The notes beneath the pieces were generated by a model, which had not been told where the DNA came from, ran no database searches, and saw only the letters and a list, made by a program, of their open reading frames with translations. Below are positions 26,925-34,468 of a stretch of DNA of 39,140 bases, one piece after another; the first letter of the stretch is position 1; the number at the start of each line of letters is the position of its first letter. Origin of the DNA: Chitinophagales bacterium (lineage in GTDB: Bacteria; Bacteroidota; Bacteroidia; Chitinophagales; UBA2359). The stretch is taken from NCBI GenBank assembly GCA_020629005.1, contig JAHDEE010000022.1:1-39140 (forward strand), in the 5' to 3' direction. A program made the position numbers and the translations under genes.

Positions 26925-27942
26925 GTACTTCAGCCTCTTTGCCTGCTGCTTCTGCGTAAAGGGTGCCAAAGAAGGTATCATCATTGATAGTCAGCGTGGA
27001 GCATTTCTTGCAGTTCCAAACGAGTTGATCCCGATTCTCAATAAGTCAAATCAGCATAAAATCCGGGATCTAATCGAACAGCAATACCCGCATCTGGAAC
27101 GTGGTATCCTGGCATACTTTGGGAAGCTAGTCGAGATGGAATATGGATTCCTGACTTCCGAACCCGAGCGATTCCCTGCGATTGATCTACAATGGAAAAC
27201 TCCTTTTCCACTTGCTGCCGGTATAGTCGAATACGATTTCTCTTCTGCCTCCTTCGATCTTATTCATTGTTTGAAGCTTCTCGAAGAACAGTGCTGTGAA
27301 CTGGTTCAGTTTCGATTCTTCAATCAGGTAGATGTAGCGCAGCTGGATAAAACACTAGTGCAATTCTCCCAGTCAAGGTTCAGACGTTTCGAAATTCTGA
27401 TGAATTGGCAATCCTACAAACAGCATAAGGAAGCCCTCAATGAACTGTCAGAAACACATGGACGCATCTCCAACTATGGCATTTTCAATTCCCCGGTTCA
27501 AGAGTCCGACAACAAAATCACGCATTACACTTTCCCGATGGAACCCGGAAAGTATGTAGAAAGGGTGGGCAAGAGTGGCTTTCTCACTTCCCTGAACCAC
27601 TATACCGAATCACTGAAATTCAACACTGGCTTGAATGGAAAAATTGCTATTGACATTACCGGTAGACTGATGAATCATCCAGCACATTCCAAAAGCTTCG
27701 GCATGATTCAGGATACGGAAACATTAAGCCGTCTGCTCGAGCAAGATGATTTTCTTCAACAGCAGCGGATATTAAAGACGGAGGTACAGCCATGCAAGTC
27801 CTGCCAGTTTAGAAACATGTGCCACACAGTCAGTGAACTCATCCCAGGGGAAGAAGGATACAAGATGGCTCATCCCTGTTCCTTCGATCCAGCAGCAAAT
27901 GAATGGAGACGGCAAACCGAATCCAGTTTAAAGCCCGCTTGA
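26911..27942 (+). CDS. gwsS: Grasp-with-spasm SPASM-domain peptide maturase partner
   Basis: 343 residues from the ATG at 26911; an upstream in-frame ATG at 26860 would add 17 residues outside the usual family start. It opens YFSLFACCFCVKGAKEG, as GwsS proteins do. The C-terminal SPASM segment has CKSCQFRNMCHTV near residue 296 and a later Cys in HPCSFDP, the ligands of an auxiliary 4Fe-4S cluster. The middle is radical-SAM-like in flow, but I see no CxxxCxxC for the catalytic cluster; the nearest cysteines are the CCFC group. It probably acts with GwsG, perhaps in substrate binding rather than radical chemistry. Confidence 0.88.
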   Translation: MDQNKYFSLFACCFCVKGAKEGIIIDSQRGAFLAVPNELIPILNKSNQHKIRDLIEQQYPHLERGILAYFGKLVEMEYGFLTSEPERFPAIDLQWKTPFPLAAGIVEYDFSSASFDLIHCLKLLEEQCCELVQFRFFNQVDVAQLDKTLVQFSQSRFRRFEILMNWQSYKQHKEALNELSETHGRISNYGIFNSPVQESDNKITHYTFPMEPGKYVERVGKSGFLTSLNHYTESLKFNTGLNGKIAIDITGRLMNHPAHSKSFGMIQDTETLSRLLEQDDFLQQQRILKTEVQPCKSCQFRNMCHTVSELIPGEEGYKMAHPCSFDPAANEWRRQTESSLKPA

Positions 27943-28033
27943 CCTGGAGCCGAAACTATCAAAACAAAAATCGTGGCCGCGAGAAGACATCAACCCTGTA
28001 CGAGAGGGAATTACTTAACTACAATGTTTTACA

Positions 28034-28210
28034 ATGAAAGATTCATTATTTGAAGCATTTCAGGAATGTGAAATTACCAAGACTGAAGTACAACAAGTAG
28101 AAGGTGGTGCTACCACCATTTGCTACATCGGTATGGATTCTGGTAGAACTTCCTGGAACGCTGATGGCGGTGCATGGCACGCCGACTGTGTCGATGACTT
28201 GATCGACTAG
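28034..28210 (+). CDS. RiPP (graspetide-like) precursor peptide 1, Cys type
   Basis: 58 residues. The leader MKDSLFEAFQECEITKTEVQ ends at VEGG (residues 22-25), the expected C39 cut. The 33-residue core begins ATTICYIG, is rich in Thr/Ser and Asp, and ends DCVDDLID. Thr and Ser near the core start could be joined to the acidic residues near its end by GwsG. Two core cysteines (30 and 52) are matched in precursor 2. It lies 91 bp after gwsS, which fits co-transcription or its own promoter. Confidence 0.88.
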   Translation: MKDSLFEAFQECEITKTEVQQVEGGATTICYIGMDSGRTSWNADGGAWHADCVDDLID

Positions 28211-28251
28211 CAGTTAGGAAAACCCATTATTTAACACATTAATTTTCTATC

Positions 28252-28431
28252 ATGAAAGATTCACTTTTAGAAAAGTTTGAAGAGAGCCGTCTGCAACAGG
28301 CGGCTGTTGAGCAAACTTTCGGCGGTAAGGAAGTTACTTGGTGCATCGACGTCGGAGACGATGGTGTTACCAATGGCCAAGATGATCAAGACAATACCTG
28401 GTCTGATTGCATAGACGACGCTATTCACTGA
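28252..28431 (+). CDS. RiPP (graspetide-like) precursor peptide 2, Cys type
   Basis: 59 residues. The leader MKDSLLEKFEESRLQQAAVE ends at TFGG (22-25). The core starts KEVTWCID, is strongly acidic, and ends SDCIDDAIH. Its two cysteines (31 and 53) match those of precursor 1, the second in the shared context DC(V/I)DD. Thr and Ser supply hydroxyls and the Asp cluster carboxyls for ring formation. An 11-bp perfect hairpin (28419-28443) covers its stop codon. Confidence 0.87.
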   Translation: MKDSLLEKFEESRLQQAAVEQTFGGKEVTWCIDVGDDGVTNGQDDQDNTWSDCIDDAIH

Positions 28432-28443
28432 TAGTGAATAGCG
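28419..28443 (+). repeat. Perfect hairpin over the stop codon of precursor 2
   Basis: CGCTATTCACT (28419-28429) and AGTGAATAGCG (28433-28443) are exact complements around a GAT loop. The stop codon lies at the loop. There is no T run, so it is not a standard terminator; it might protect or delimit the transcript of precursors 1 and 2. Confidence 0.7.
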
Positions 28444-28451
28444 CGTGAGTG

Positions 28452-28511
28452 GGGATTGGTCTTTATTGGCCCTGACAAACCAGGATCAAAAGGACCAATC
28501 CCTTTTCTCTT
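28452..28511 (+). terminator. Terminator-like hairpin between precursors 2 and 3
   Basis: GGGATTGGTC (28452-28461) pairs perfectly with GACCAATCCC (28493-28502), followed directly by TTTTCTCTT. The 31-base loop contains a further CCTG/CAGG pair. The long loop makes it a weaker terminator than usual, so partial read-through to precursors 3 and 4 is likely. Confidence 0.6.
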
Positions 28512-28538
28512 GATTCCCTAATCATCAAACCGTAAACA

Positions 28539-28718
28539 ATGAATGACTCACTTTTTGACAAGTTCAATCAGGAAGAGCTAGAGGAGGAGAAGCAATGTGA
28601 AGTAGTCGGTGCTAAGGCCACTACCTTCACCTACGAGCAAGGTGCACAAGGTGAAACCATGCTGGTAAACGACAATGGCGACTTCCAGGAAGATCATCTT
28701 CCAAACCATATTGAGTAG
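28539..28718 (+). CDS. RiPP (graspetide-like) precursor peptide 3, D-N-G type
   Basis: 59 residues. The leader MNDSLFDKFNQEELEEEKQC ends at VVGA (22-25), so the cut would follow Gly-Ala. The core starts KATTFTYEQGAQGET, then MLVNDNGD, and ends in an acidic stretch with His. Four Thr lie ahead of the Asp/Glu cluster, a donor-then-acceptor layout expected of an ester-ringed peptide. There is no core cysteine; its single Cys is in the leader. It shares T-x-x-T, G-x-G and D-N-G with precursor 4. Confidence 0.85.
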   Translation: MNDSLFDKFNQEELEEEKQCEVVGAKATTFTYEQGAQGETMLVNDNGDFQEDHLPNHIE

Positions 28719-28785
28719 TCAATGATTTTAATGCCAAACTTTGCCTTTGTGAAGTTGGCTATTTTATCACATAAATTCTACCACA

Positions 28786-28965
28786 ATGAAAGATTCACTT
28801 TTAGACAAATTCGAGTCAGAAGAGCTTCAGGAAACGGAAGTACTGGCTACGGAAGGAGCAAAGCAACGGACCAATTTCACAACTGGTTCTGGTGCGGGTA
28901 CCTGGATCCATTATGACAATGGTCTAAGCAGCCCAGATCCTCGACAAGATGACGACTTGCTCTAA
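28786..28965 (+). CDS. RiPP (graspetide-like) precursor peptide 4, D-N-G type
   Basis: 59 residues. The leader MKDSLLDKFESEELQETEVL ends at TEGA (22-25). The core starts KQRTNFTTGSGAGTW, then IHYDNGL, and ends RQDDDLL. Thr-rich first half, Asp-rich end, no cysteine. The leader DNA is almost identical to that of precursor 2 over the first ~20 bases, which points to duplication. The last gene of the RiPP locus. Confidence 0.87.
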   Translation: MKDSLLDKFESEELQETEVLATEGAKQRTNFTTGSGAGTWIHYDNGLSSPDPRQDDDLL

Positions 28966-29019
28966 TCACTCCTGACCACTGCAAATTCGAGGTTGTTCTT
29001 GCTGCTGTACAGACTACCG

Positions 29020-29194
29020 TGGCAAAATAGCCCCGATGGCAGTGGAAATGCAGCTGCCAGCAAGGGGACTGAGCGCTGCGCTGGCGCTGGCTCCCAAAGA
29101 GACAGCGAAAGTGCTGCAGCGAAGCCCCTTGGTGGTAGTTGCATTGCAACGAACAGCGGGACTGCAGGTACAAGAACGAGCGGCGTTTTGCTCC
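29020..29194 (+). ncRNA. Flavo-1-like structured RNA repeat (copy 4)
   Basis: Starts TGGCAAAATAGCCCCGATGG. Arms 29047-29067 (AATGCAGCTGCCAGCAAGGGG) and 29125-29145 pair over 21 positions with a few mismatches or G-U pairs. After the stem comes GCAACGAACAGCGGGACTGC, the second conserved block, and then a GAGC...GCTC hairpin (29178-29193) followed by AAATTTTT, which may end the transcript. It lies just after the RiPP precursors. Confidence 0.62.
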
Positions 29195-29208
29195 AAATTT
29201 TTGATGCA

Positions 29209-29276
29209 GTTTCTAGTAGTTGGTTTCTAGTAGTTGGTTTTTAGTAGTTGGTTTCTAGTAGTATGTTTTTAGTACC
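29209..29276. repeat. Tandem 14-bp repeat, about 4.9 units
   Basis: Units of GTTTCTAGTAGTTG start at 29209, 29223, 29237, 29251 and 29265. The third and fifth have T for C at position 5, the fourth ends AT, and the fifth is cut short. No gene covers it. Such arrays vary in copy number by slippage; no function is evident. Confidence 0.85.
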
Positions 29277-29294
29277 AAAAGAGCACAGGGGCTA

Positions 29295-30134
29295 CTATGC
29301 TTTTCCGAAATACGAAACCAGCCCCTCAATCGGCGCTGTCAGAATTTTTCCCGGCACATAATCTTTCGCTAGCAGCGCCTTTTGAAGTTCCCGTTCAAAG
29401 TGCACAGCAATGGAGCCAACAAAGTGAACCTCATTGCCCTGCTTCACTGCCGCGAGATGGGTATCGATGAAGGTAGTAAAGCCCTTGTCCAAAGTCCTTT
29501 GTACAAAGCTGTGTTCGCGGTGTTTACTGAGAAAACGTGCGAATCCCGCCAGCCAGGTATTAGCCATCTCCTGCTTGTAAAGTCTATTTAATATTTCAGC
29601 ACGAGACAATGGGTAAGTCGCCACAAAATCGCTTTCCAGCTCTTTGGGAAGCAATCCATATACATGAGCCCTCAATACCTGTGTACCAAACCAGCAGCCT
29701 CCGGCTTCATCCCCAAGAGAGTAGCCGTAGCCTCCAATTATTTTTTTGCAGTCTCCCTCTTCGAAATAGCCCAGTACCGATCCGGTTCCAAGGATGCCTA
29801 CATAGCCTTGCCGGGTGCCAAGGCAAGCCAGGCCCGCTGCATTGACATCATGTGATACATTTGCCACGGCATTTTTAAAAACCTGCGACAAGGCAGACTT
29901 GATCGTCTCTTGTTGCGCCAACTGGGAACAGCCGCTGCCAAAGAAGTGAATTTGCTCCACCCAGGAACGTATTTTTGTGATTGCATGATGCTGTTCGAGT
30001 TCAGAGACCATGCTTTCCATGCTGCGGTAAAAGGGATTCATTCCATTGGTTTGGCAACGAAATTCTTCCCGACCGTTGATACCAAGGAGTACCCAGTCCG
30101 TTTTCGTCGATCCACTTTCCGCGATTAATTTCAT
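29295..30134 (-). CDS. N-acetylglucosamine-kinase-like ATPase (BadF/BadG/BcrA/BcrD family)
   Basis: 279 residues with an ASKHA fold. The first phosphate loop is AESGSTKTDWVLL at the N-terminus (Asp-lacking variant typical of Bacteroidota members), and the second is GILGTGSVLGYF. GGYGYSLGDEAGGCWFG is the family's central signature. Relatives phosphorylate N-acetylglucosamine or similar amino sugars, so recycling of cell-wall or chitin sugars is a fair inference. It follows the WbqC-like gene by 9 bp, probably one operon. Confidence 0.87.
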   Translation of the reverse strand: MKLIAESGSTKTDWVLLGINGREEFRCQTNGMNPFYRSMESMVSELEQHHAITKIRSWVEQIHFFGSGCSQLAQQETIKSALSQVFKNAVANVSHDVNAAGLACLGTRQGYVGILGTGSVLGYFEEGDCKKIIGGYGYSLGDEAGGCWFGTQVLRAHVYGLLPKELESDFVATYPLSRAEILNRLYKQEMANTWLAGFARFLSKHREHSFVQRTLDKGFTTFIDTHLAAVKQGNEVHFVGSIAVHFERELQKALLAKDYVPGKILTAPIEGLVSYFGKA

Positions 30135-30143
30135 TCCTTCAGC

Positions 30144-30818
30144 TCATGATTCTAACTGTAGCATTGCTGATCGTAAAACATCAGCGGCATTGGGTCCTGT
30201 CGAAAACAAGAGATCAAGCACACTGAGGTTGGGTAGGAAACCAATCTTCGGCTCAAAAACCTGCTGGTAAGAGGGAGCCTGGTAAATTAGATCTGGTCTC
30301 GATTTCCTGGCATTTGGTAATATAGCAGATCGAAGGTCGACCACTGAGTCACCGTGATCCTTCACAAATCGATCCGTAAAAGATATATCTAAATCAACCT
30401 TTAGTAGTTTCAAGGTTAGTTCGAATGCCTGGAAGCTGAAATCCCAAAGACGCTCATGGGGATTTTGAAACAAAGGTGCCAGTTGATCTTCGTAATACTC
30501 AAAGTAAGGCGAACTGCGGTAAGCTGTACACAAACTCATCCAATGAGCCTGGCGCCATTTGTGGGTATCACAAATTTTCACTTCCGTGATGCTCCGACGC
30601 TGATCTCTACCGTCTTTCAAATGAATACTCAAGGTAAGCGGACCATCAGGCATAGCAATTTGACAGCGATTTCTCCAGGTGGCCTTTTGGTAGTGTTCGT
30701 AGCGTTCGAAGATGACCTTTTCATGAAATAAAAGCCTGGCAAAGTACTGGACCGGACCGAAGTACTGCAATTCTATCAATACTGGTTTTTTTACGCTATT
30801 TTTACTTTTGTCTTGCAT
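30144..30818 (-). CDS. WbqC-like family protein
   Basis: 224 residues from the ATG at 30818 (a TTG one codon earlier is possible). It opens with IELQYFGPVQYFARLLFHEKV and has TWRNRCQI and the HWMSLCTAYRSSPYFEYYED stretch typical of WbqC-like proteins, a family found in polysaccharide and lipopolysaccharide loci whose chemistry is not firmly known. It precedes the sugar-kinase-like gene by 9 bp and is divergent from the GWxTD gene. Confidence 0.83.
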   Translation of the reverse strand: MQDKSKNSVKKPVLIELQYFGPVQYFARLLFHEKVIFERYEHYQKATWRNRCQIAMPDGPLTLSIHLKDGRDQRRSITEVKICDTHKWRQAHWMSLCTAYRSSPYFEYYEDQLAPLFQNPHERLWDFSFQAFELTLKLLKVDLDISFTDRFVKDHGDSVVDLRSAILPNARKSRPDLIYQAPSYQQVFEPKIGFLPNLSVLDLLFSTGPNAADVLRSAMLQLES

Positions 30819-30889
30819 CAATTTGGGATCATTAGACTTAACTTGCTAAGGCACTAAATGCAAATTTAATCAAGATAAAGACATTTACC

Positions 30890-32353
30890 ATGAGAAATCT
30901 CTTTGCGTCCACCCTGTTTCTTCTGCTTTTCGCCCAAATGACCTGTCTGGCTGGGATGAAAGCAGAACTCGACTATGGGATTTTTCACATTCCAGGACAA
31001 GGTGCATATGTGGAGACTTACCTGCTCGTGCCTGGTTCGGGAGTCGAGTTTGTGAGCAACAGTAGTGGAAATCTGCAAGCAAGTGTGGAGATCAGTATAT
31101 TATTCCAACAGGGAGAGCAGGTGGCTGCCTTTGACAAGTTTGTTTTGAACAGCAAAGAAGCAACAAACGAAGAGGAGTTAACATTCAATCTCATTGATAT
31201 GAAGCGCTTCTCACTGAAAGAAGGAAACTATGATTTGGAGGTGAAGCTTAAAGACCTTAATAAGGAGGAAAATGTCGCTGAAATCAAAGAGTCCATCGAA
31301 GTAAAGTCAGCAGGTGATGACATCTCTTTTTCGGACATTACACTGATGGAACACTATGCGGAAACCGGTGAAGAAAATGAGTACAGCAGAAACGGAATTG
31401 ACATGTATCCCTATGTGCTCAACTACTACCCTACCAGCGCCAATAGACTAATTTTCTACTCGGAAATCTACAATACACTTTCTGGCCTGGGCAATCAGGA
31501 GTTTTTAGTTTCCTACTTTATTTCTGCCTACAAGTCGCTTGAGCCGGTTGCCAATCTGCGCAAGTTCAAAAAACAAAGCCCTTCGGAAGTGAATGTAGTT
31601 TTTGGAGAGTTTGACATCACTGATCTTCCTTCTGGCAACTTTATGCTCAACATTGAGGTGAGAAGCAAGATGAACAAGTTGCTCGCTCACAAGCAGGAAT
31701 TTTTCCAGCGAAGCAAATTCTTCGAAAGTGTTGCGCTGGACCAAATAAAGAGCGTGGAATTGCTTGGCTCATTCACCAACGAGTTTGACGCAGTGGAAGT
31801 CGAGTACCACCTGGCTTCCGCTCTTCCAATCGCGGAAGATAGTGAAGTTGATTATATCGACAATTTGCTGAGTCAGCATTCTTTGGAACGAGATGAAATG
31901 CAGCGACAATTTCTACACAACTTCTGGGTGCTTCGCAATCCGGCAAATCCAAAGGCCGAATTTGACAAGTATGCAAAACAAGTAAAGTGGGTGGATGAAA
32001 ACTACTCAACGGCCCTCAAAAAAGGTTTCGAATCAGATCGGGGTATTGCCTACTTGAAATACGGTGCTCCCAATAATCTAATCGACTCAGCAATGGAACC
32101 GGGAGCCTATCCCTACGAGATTTGGCATTACTACTCAGTACCTACAGGGCAAAACGATGTGAAGTTCATATTTTACAATCCTGAAATGGCCGGCAACGAC
32201 TTCCTGCTTTTGCATTCCGATGTTTATGGAGAGGCTAAGGACGACCGATGGGAGTTCACCATCTTCAAAGGATTTAAGGAGCAAAGCGGATTTAAGGATT
32301 TGGACCAAACCAAAATCAAAGAGCACTTTGGCACCAAGGTGAGAAACTTCTAG
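30890..32353 (+). CDS. GWxTD domain-containing secreted protein
   Basis: 487 residues. It has an N-terminal signal (MRNLFASTLFLLLFAQMTCLAG), a long beta-rich middle, and a C-terminal GWxTD-like domain (~365-460). There the usual GWxTDRGRIYIKYG reads GFESDRGIAYLKYGAP, followed by EIWHYYSVPTGQNDVKFIFYNP. The family is common in Bacteroidota and Acidobacteria envelopes, function unknown. Its stop abuts the start of the LpxL-type gene, so it shares a transcript with lipid and sugar transferases. Confidence 0.85.
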   Translation: MRNLFASTLFLLLFAQMTCLAGMKAELDYGIFHIPGQGAYVETYLLVPGSGVEFVSNSSGNLQASVEISILFQQGEQVAAFDKFVLNSKEATNEEELTFNLIDMKRFSLKEGNYDLEVKLKDLNKEENVAEIKESIEVKSAGDDISFSDITLMEHYAETGEENEYSRNGIDMYPYVLNYYPTSANRLIFYSEIYNTLSGLGNQEFLVSYFISAYKSLEPVANLRKFKKQSPSEVNVVFGEFDITDLPSGNFMLNIEVRSKMNKLLAHKQEFFQRSKFFESVALDQIKSVELLGSFTNEFDAVEVEYHLASALPIAEDSEVDYIDNLLSQHSLERDEMQRQFLHNFWVLRNPANPKAEFDKYAKQVKWVDENYSTALKKGFESDRGIAYLKYGAPNNLIDSAMEPGAYPYEIWHYYSVPTGQNDVKFIFYNPEMAGNDFLLLHSDVYGEAKDDRWEFTIFKGFKEQSGFKDLDQTKIKEHFGTKVRNF

Positions 32354-33271
32354 ATGAAGTACATTCAGTATTGCTTTTTTCGTTTGACTGTGGGCTTCTT
32401 TGCCCTGCTTCCTTTTTCTTTATTGTATCGATTGTCAGATTTGCTGGCGACATTGATGGGCTCGATCATAGGCTATCGGTCAGCAGTCATTGAGGGCAAT
32501 CTCAAGCGCAGCTTTCCCGAAAAGTCTGCTGAGCAATTGGGGGAAATCAAGAAGAAGTTTTATCGCAATCTATGCGATATCAGTCTGGAAGCCATCAAGG
32601 GATTCTCACTCAGCAGAGAGGAAATACTGCGTAGATACCGATTTCACAATGCGGAGCTAATGCAACAACTGCATGATTCTGGCCAAAGCTTCATCGCAGT
32701 AGCAGGACATTTCACAAACTGGGAATGGGGAACCATTTGCGGCGGCTTACAATTCCCGCATCACCCCTACGGCTTTTACAAGCCGCTGGTCAACAAATAC
32801 ATCGATCGATACCTACGCGAACACCGTGCAAGATTTCGCATGGAACTGGTGTCTATGGCAGATACCGTTGAGTGCTTTGCCCGGTCACAGACAGCACCCA
32901 CCGTCTACATCATGGTGGCGGACCAAAGTCCTTCAAATGCCAGCAAGAGTTACTGGATCCGCTTTCTAAATCAGGATACCGCCTGCTTGCATGGGCCGGA
33001 AAAGCATGCCCGAGCACGGCAGCTGCCTGTTTATTATATCGATATACAACGAACCAGCCGAGGCTTTTATGAATTTGGAATATCTTTGGTTTCTCAAAAA
33101 CATGAGCAGCTGCAAGAAGGCGAATTGACGGCCCTTTTTATGAAAAAGCTGGAACAGCAGATCGTTAAGCAGCCGCATAATTGGCTATGGTCGCACCGAC
33201 GCTGGAAAAAAGAACTTCCTGCAGGTCGAAGCGTTATTGAGTTAAAAGATTCGAGTCATGAGTCCTCCTGA
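32354..33271 (+). CDS. LpxL/HtrB-type lipid A late acyltransferase
   Basis: 305 residues. N-terminal membrane anchor (FFALLPFSLLYRLSDLLATLMG) and the catalytic HX4E motif in VAGHFTNWEWG, then PVYYIDIQRT, typical of lysophospholipid acyltransferases that add secondary acyl chains to lipid A at the inner membrane. In Bacteroidota such proteins also occur in aryl-polyene or ornithine-lipid loci, but those partners are absent. It starts right after the GWxTD stop and overlaps the GT2 gene by 14 bp. Confidence 0.9.
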   Translation: MKYIQYCFFRLTVGFFALLPFSLLYRLSDLLATLMGSIIGYRSAVIEGNLKRSFPEKSAEQLGEIKKKFYRNLCDISLEAIKGFSLSREEILRRYRFHNAELMQQLHDSGQSFIAVAGHFTNWEWGTICGGLQFPHHPYGFYKPLVNKYIDRYLREHRARFRMELVSMADTVECFARSQTAPTVYIMVADQSPSNASKSYWIRFLNQDTACLHGPEKHARARQLPVYYIDIQRTSRGFYEFGISLVSQKHEQLQEGELTALFMKKLEQQIVKQPHNWLWSHRRWKKELPAGRSVIELKDSSHESS

Positions 33272-34307
33272 GGTTGCCGTGGTGATATTGAACTGGAATG
33301 GAGTTGACTATCTCAGAAAATTTCTTCCTTCTGTTTTGGCCAGCAATTACGAAAACAAAAGAATCATCGTCGCTGACAATGGCTCTACGGATGAGTCGCT
33401 TGCTGTGTTGGAAAGCGAATTTCCAGAAGTTGAAATCATCATCAATAAGGAAAATTACGGTTTCGCAGGAGGCTACAATGAGGCGCTAAAGCATGTTGAT
33501 TCCCCCCTCTATATTCTGCTCAATTCCGATGTAAAAGTAGATCCGAACTGGATACAACCCCTGGTATCTGCGATGGAATCGGATCCTCAGATCGCAGCAG
33601 CACAACCCAAGCTGCTAGCTTTTGATCAACCCGATCATTTCGAATACGCTGGAGCCGCTGGAGGATTCCTGGATCAATTCGGTTACCCATTCTGCCGGGG
33701 GCGCATTTTTGAGCACTGCGAGCCAGACCAGGGCCAATATGATGACTCAGTAGATATCTTTTGGGCCAGCGGAGCCGCTATGTGTATACGATCTGAACGC
33801 TACCACGAGCTAGGAGGATTAGATGCTGACTTCTTTGCACACATGGAAGAAATTGACCTTTGCTGGCGAATCAAGAATCTTGGATACCGAATAGTGTACC
33901 GGCCGGAATCAGTAGTATACCACGTTGGAGGAGGCACGCTCAATAAAGCGAATCCACGCAAAACCTACCTAAACTTCCGCAACAACCTGTCCATGCTCTT
34001 CAAGAATTATACTGCATGGCAGCTGCTCTTTATGCTTCCAATTCGCTACAGTATGGATGTGTTGGCAGCCTATCGGGCCTTATTTTCCGGCGATAGCCGC
34101 ACTTTTAAGGCCATAGCGAAAGCCCACTTTAGCTTCTTTGGGGCTATACCCAAACTTGTAAGCAAGCGAAGAAAGATCAATCGGCAACGCAAACAGCTGA
34201 CCAGCAGATCTCGGAATCTTGCAGGATATTACGAGGGTAGCATCGTATGGAAGCACTTTGTCTCGGGTCTCAACCGGTTCTCAGAGCTTGAAGAAGTTCG
34301 ACGCTAA
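33258..34307 (+). CDS. GT2-family glycosyltransferase
   Basis: 349 residues, GT-A fold. VAVVILNWNGVDYLRKFL at the start, VADNGSTDES for nucleotide-sugar binding, YILLNSDVKVDPNW carrying the D-x-D-type metal site (NSDVKVD), and FFAHMEEIDLCWRIKNLGYRI with the catalytic-base ED-like motif. Resembles rhamnosyl- or WcaA-type transferases of surface polysaccharides. Overlaps the acyltransferase gene by 14 bp, so the pair may modify the same envelope lipid or glycan. Donor and acceptor are unknown. Confidence 0.92.
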   Translation: MSPPEVAVVILNWNGVDYLRKFLPSVLASNYENKRIIVADNGSTDESLAVLESEFPEVEIIINKENYGFAGGYNEALKHVDSPLYILLNSDVKVDPNWIQPLVSAMESDPQIAAAQPKLLAFDQPDHFEYAGAAGGFLDQFGYPFCRGRIFEHCEPDQGQYDDSVDIFWASGAAMCIRSERYHELGGLDADFFAHMEEIDLCWRIKNLGYRIVYRPESVVYHVGGGTLNKANPRKTYLNFRNNLSMLFKNYTAWQLLFMLPIRYSMDVLAAYRALFSGDSRTFKAIAKAHFSFFGAIPKLVSKRRKINRQRKQLTSRSRNLAGYYEGSIVWKHFVSGLNRFSELEEVRR

Positions 34308-34468
34308 GAGATCTTTTGACCTATTTGCCCATATTCCGAACTATGTATATCTGAACCGGGCTTGCAAAAAAATCCTTAAATTGCTTGCGATTCCAACACT
34401 TAGCAAACCTCCAGCTTTCCGCATGGGTTTTCTAATTATATTCTATCACAAACAAATCAAAACTAGAG

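Noticed and set aside
28722-28916. 64-aa open frame near precursor 4
   Set aside because: Overlaps precursor 4 in another frame and lacks the leader and Gly-Gly/Ala boundary.
29209-29276. CRISPR-like array
   Set aside because: Units of 14 bp repeat without unique spacers; a plain tandem repeat.
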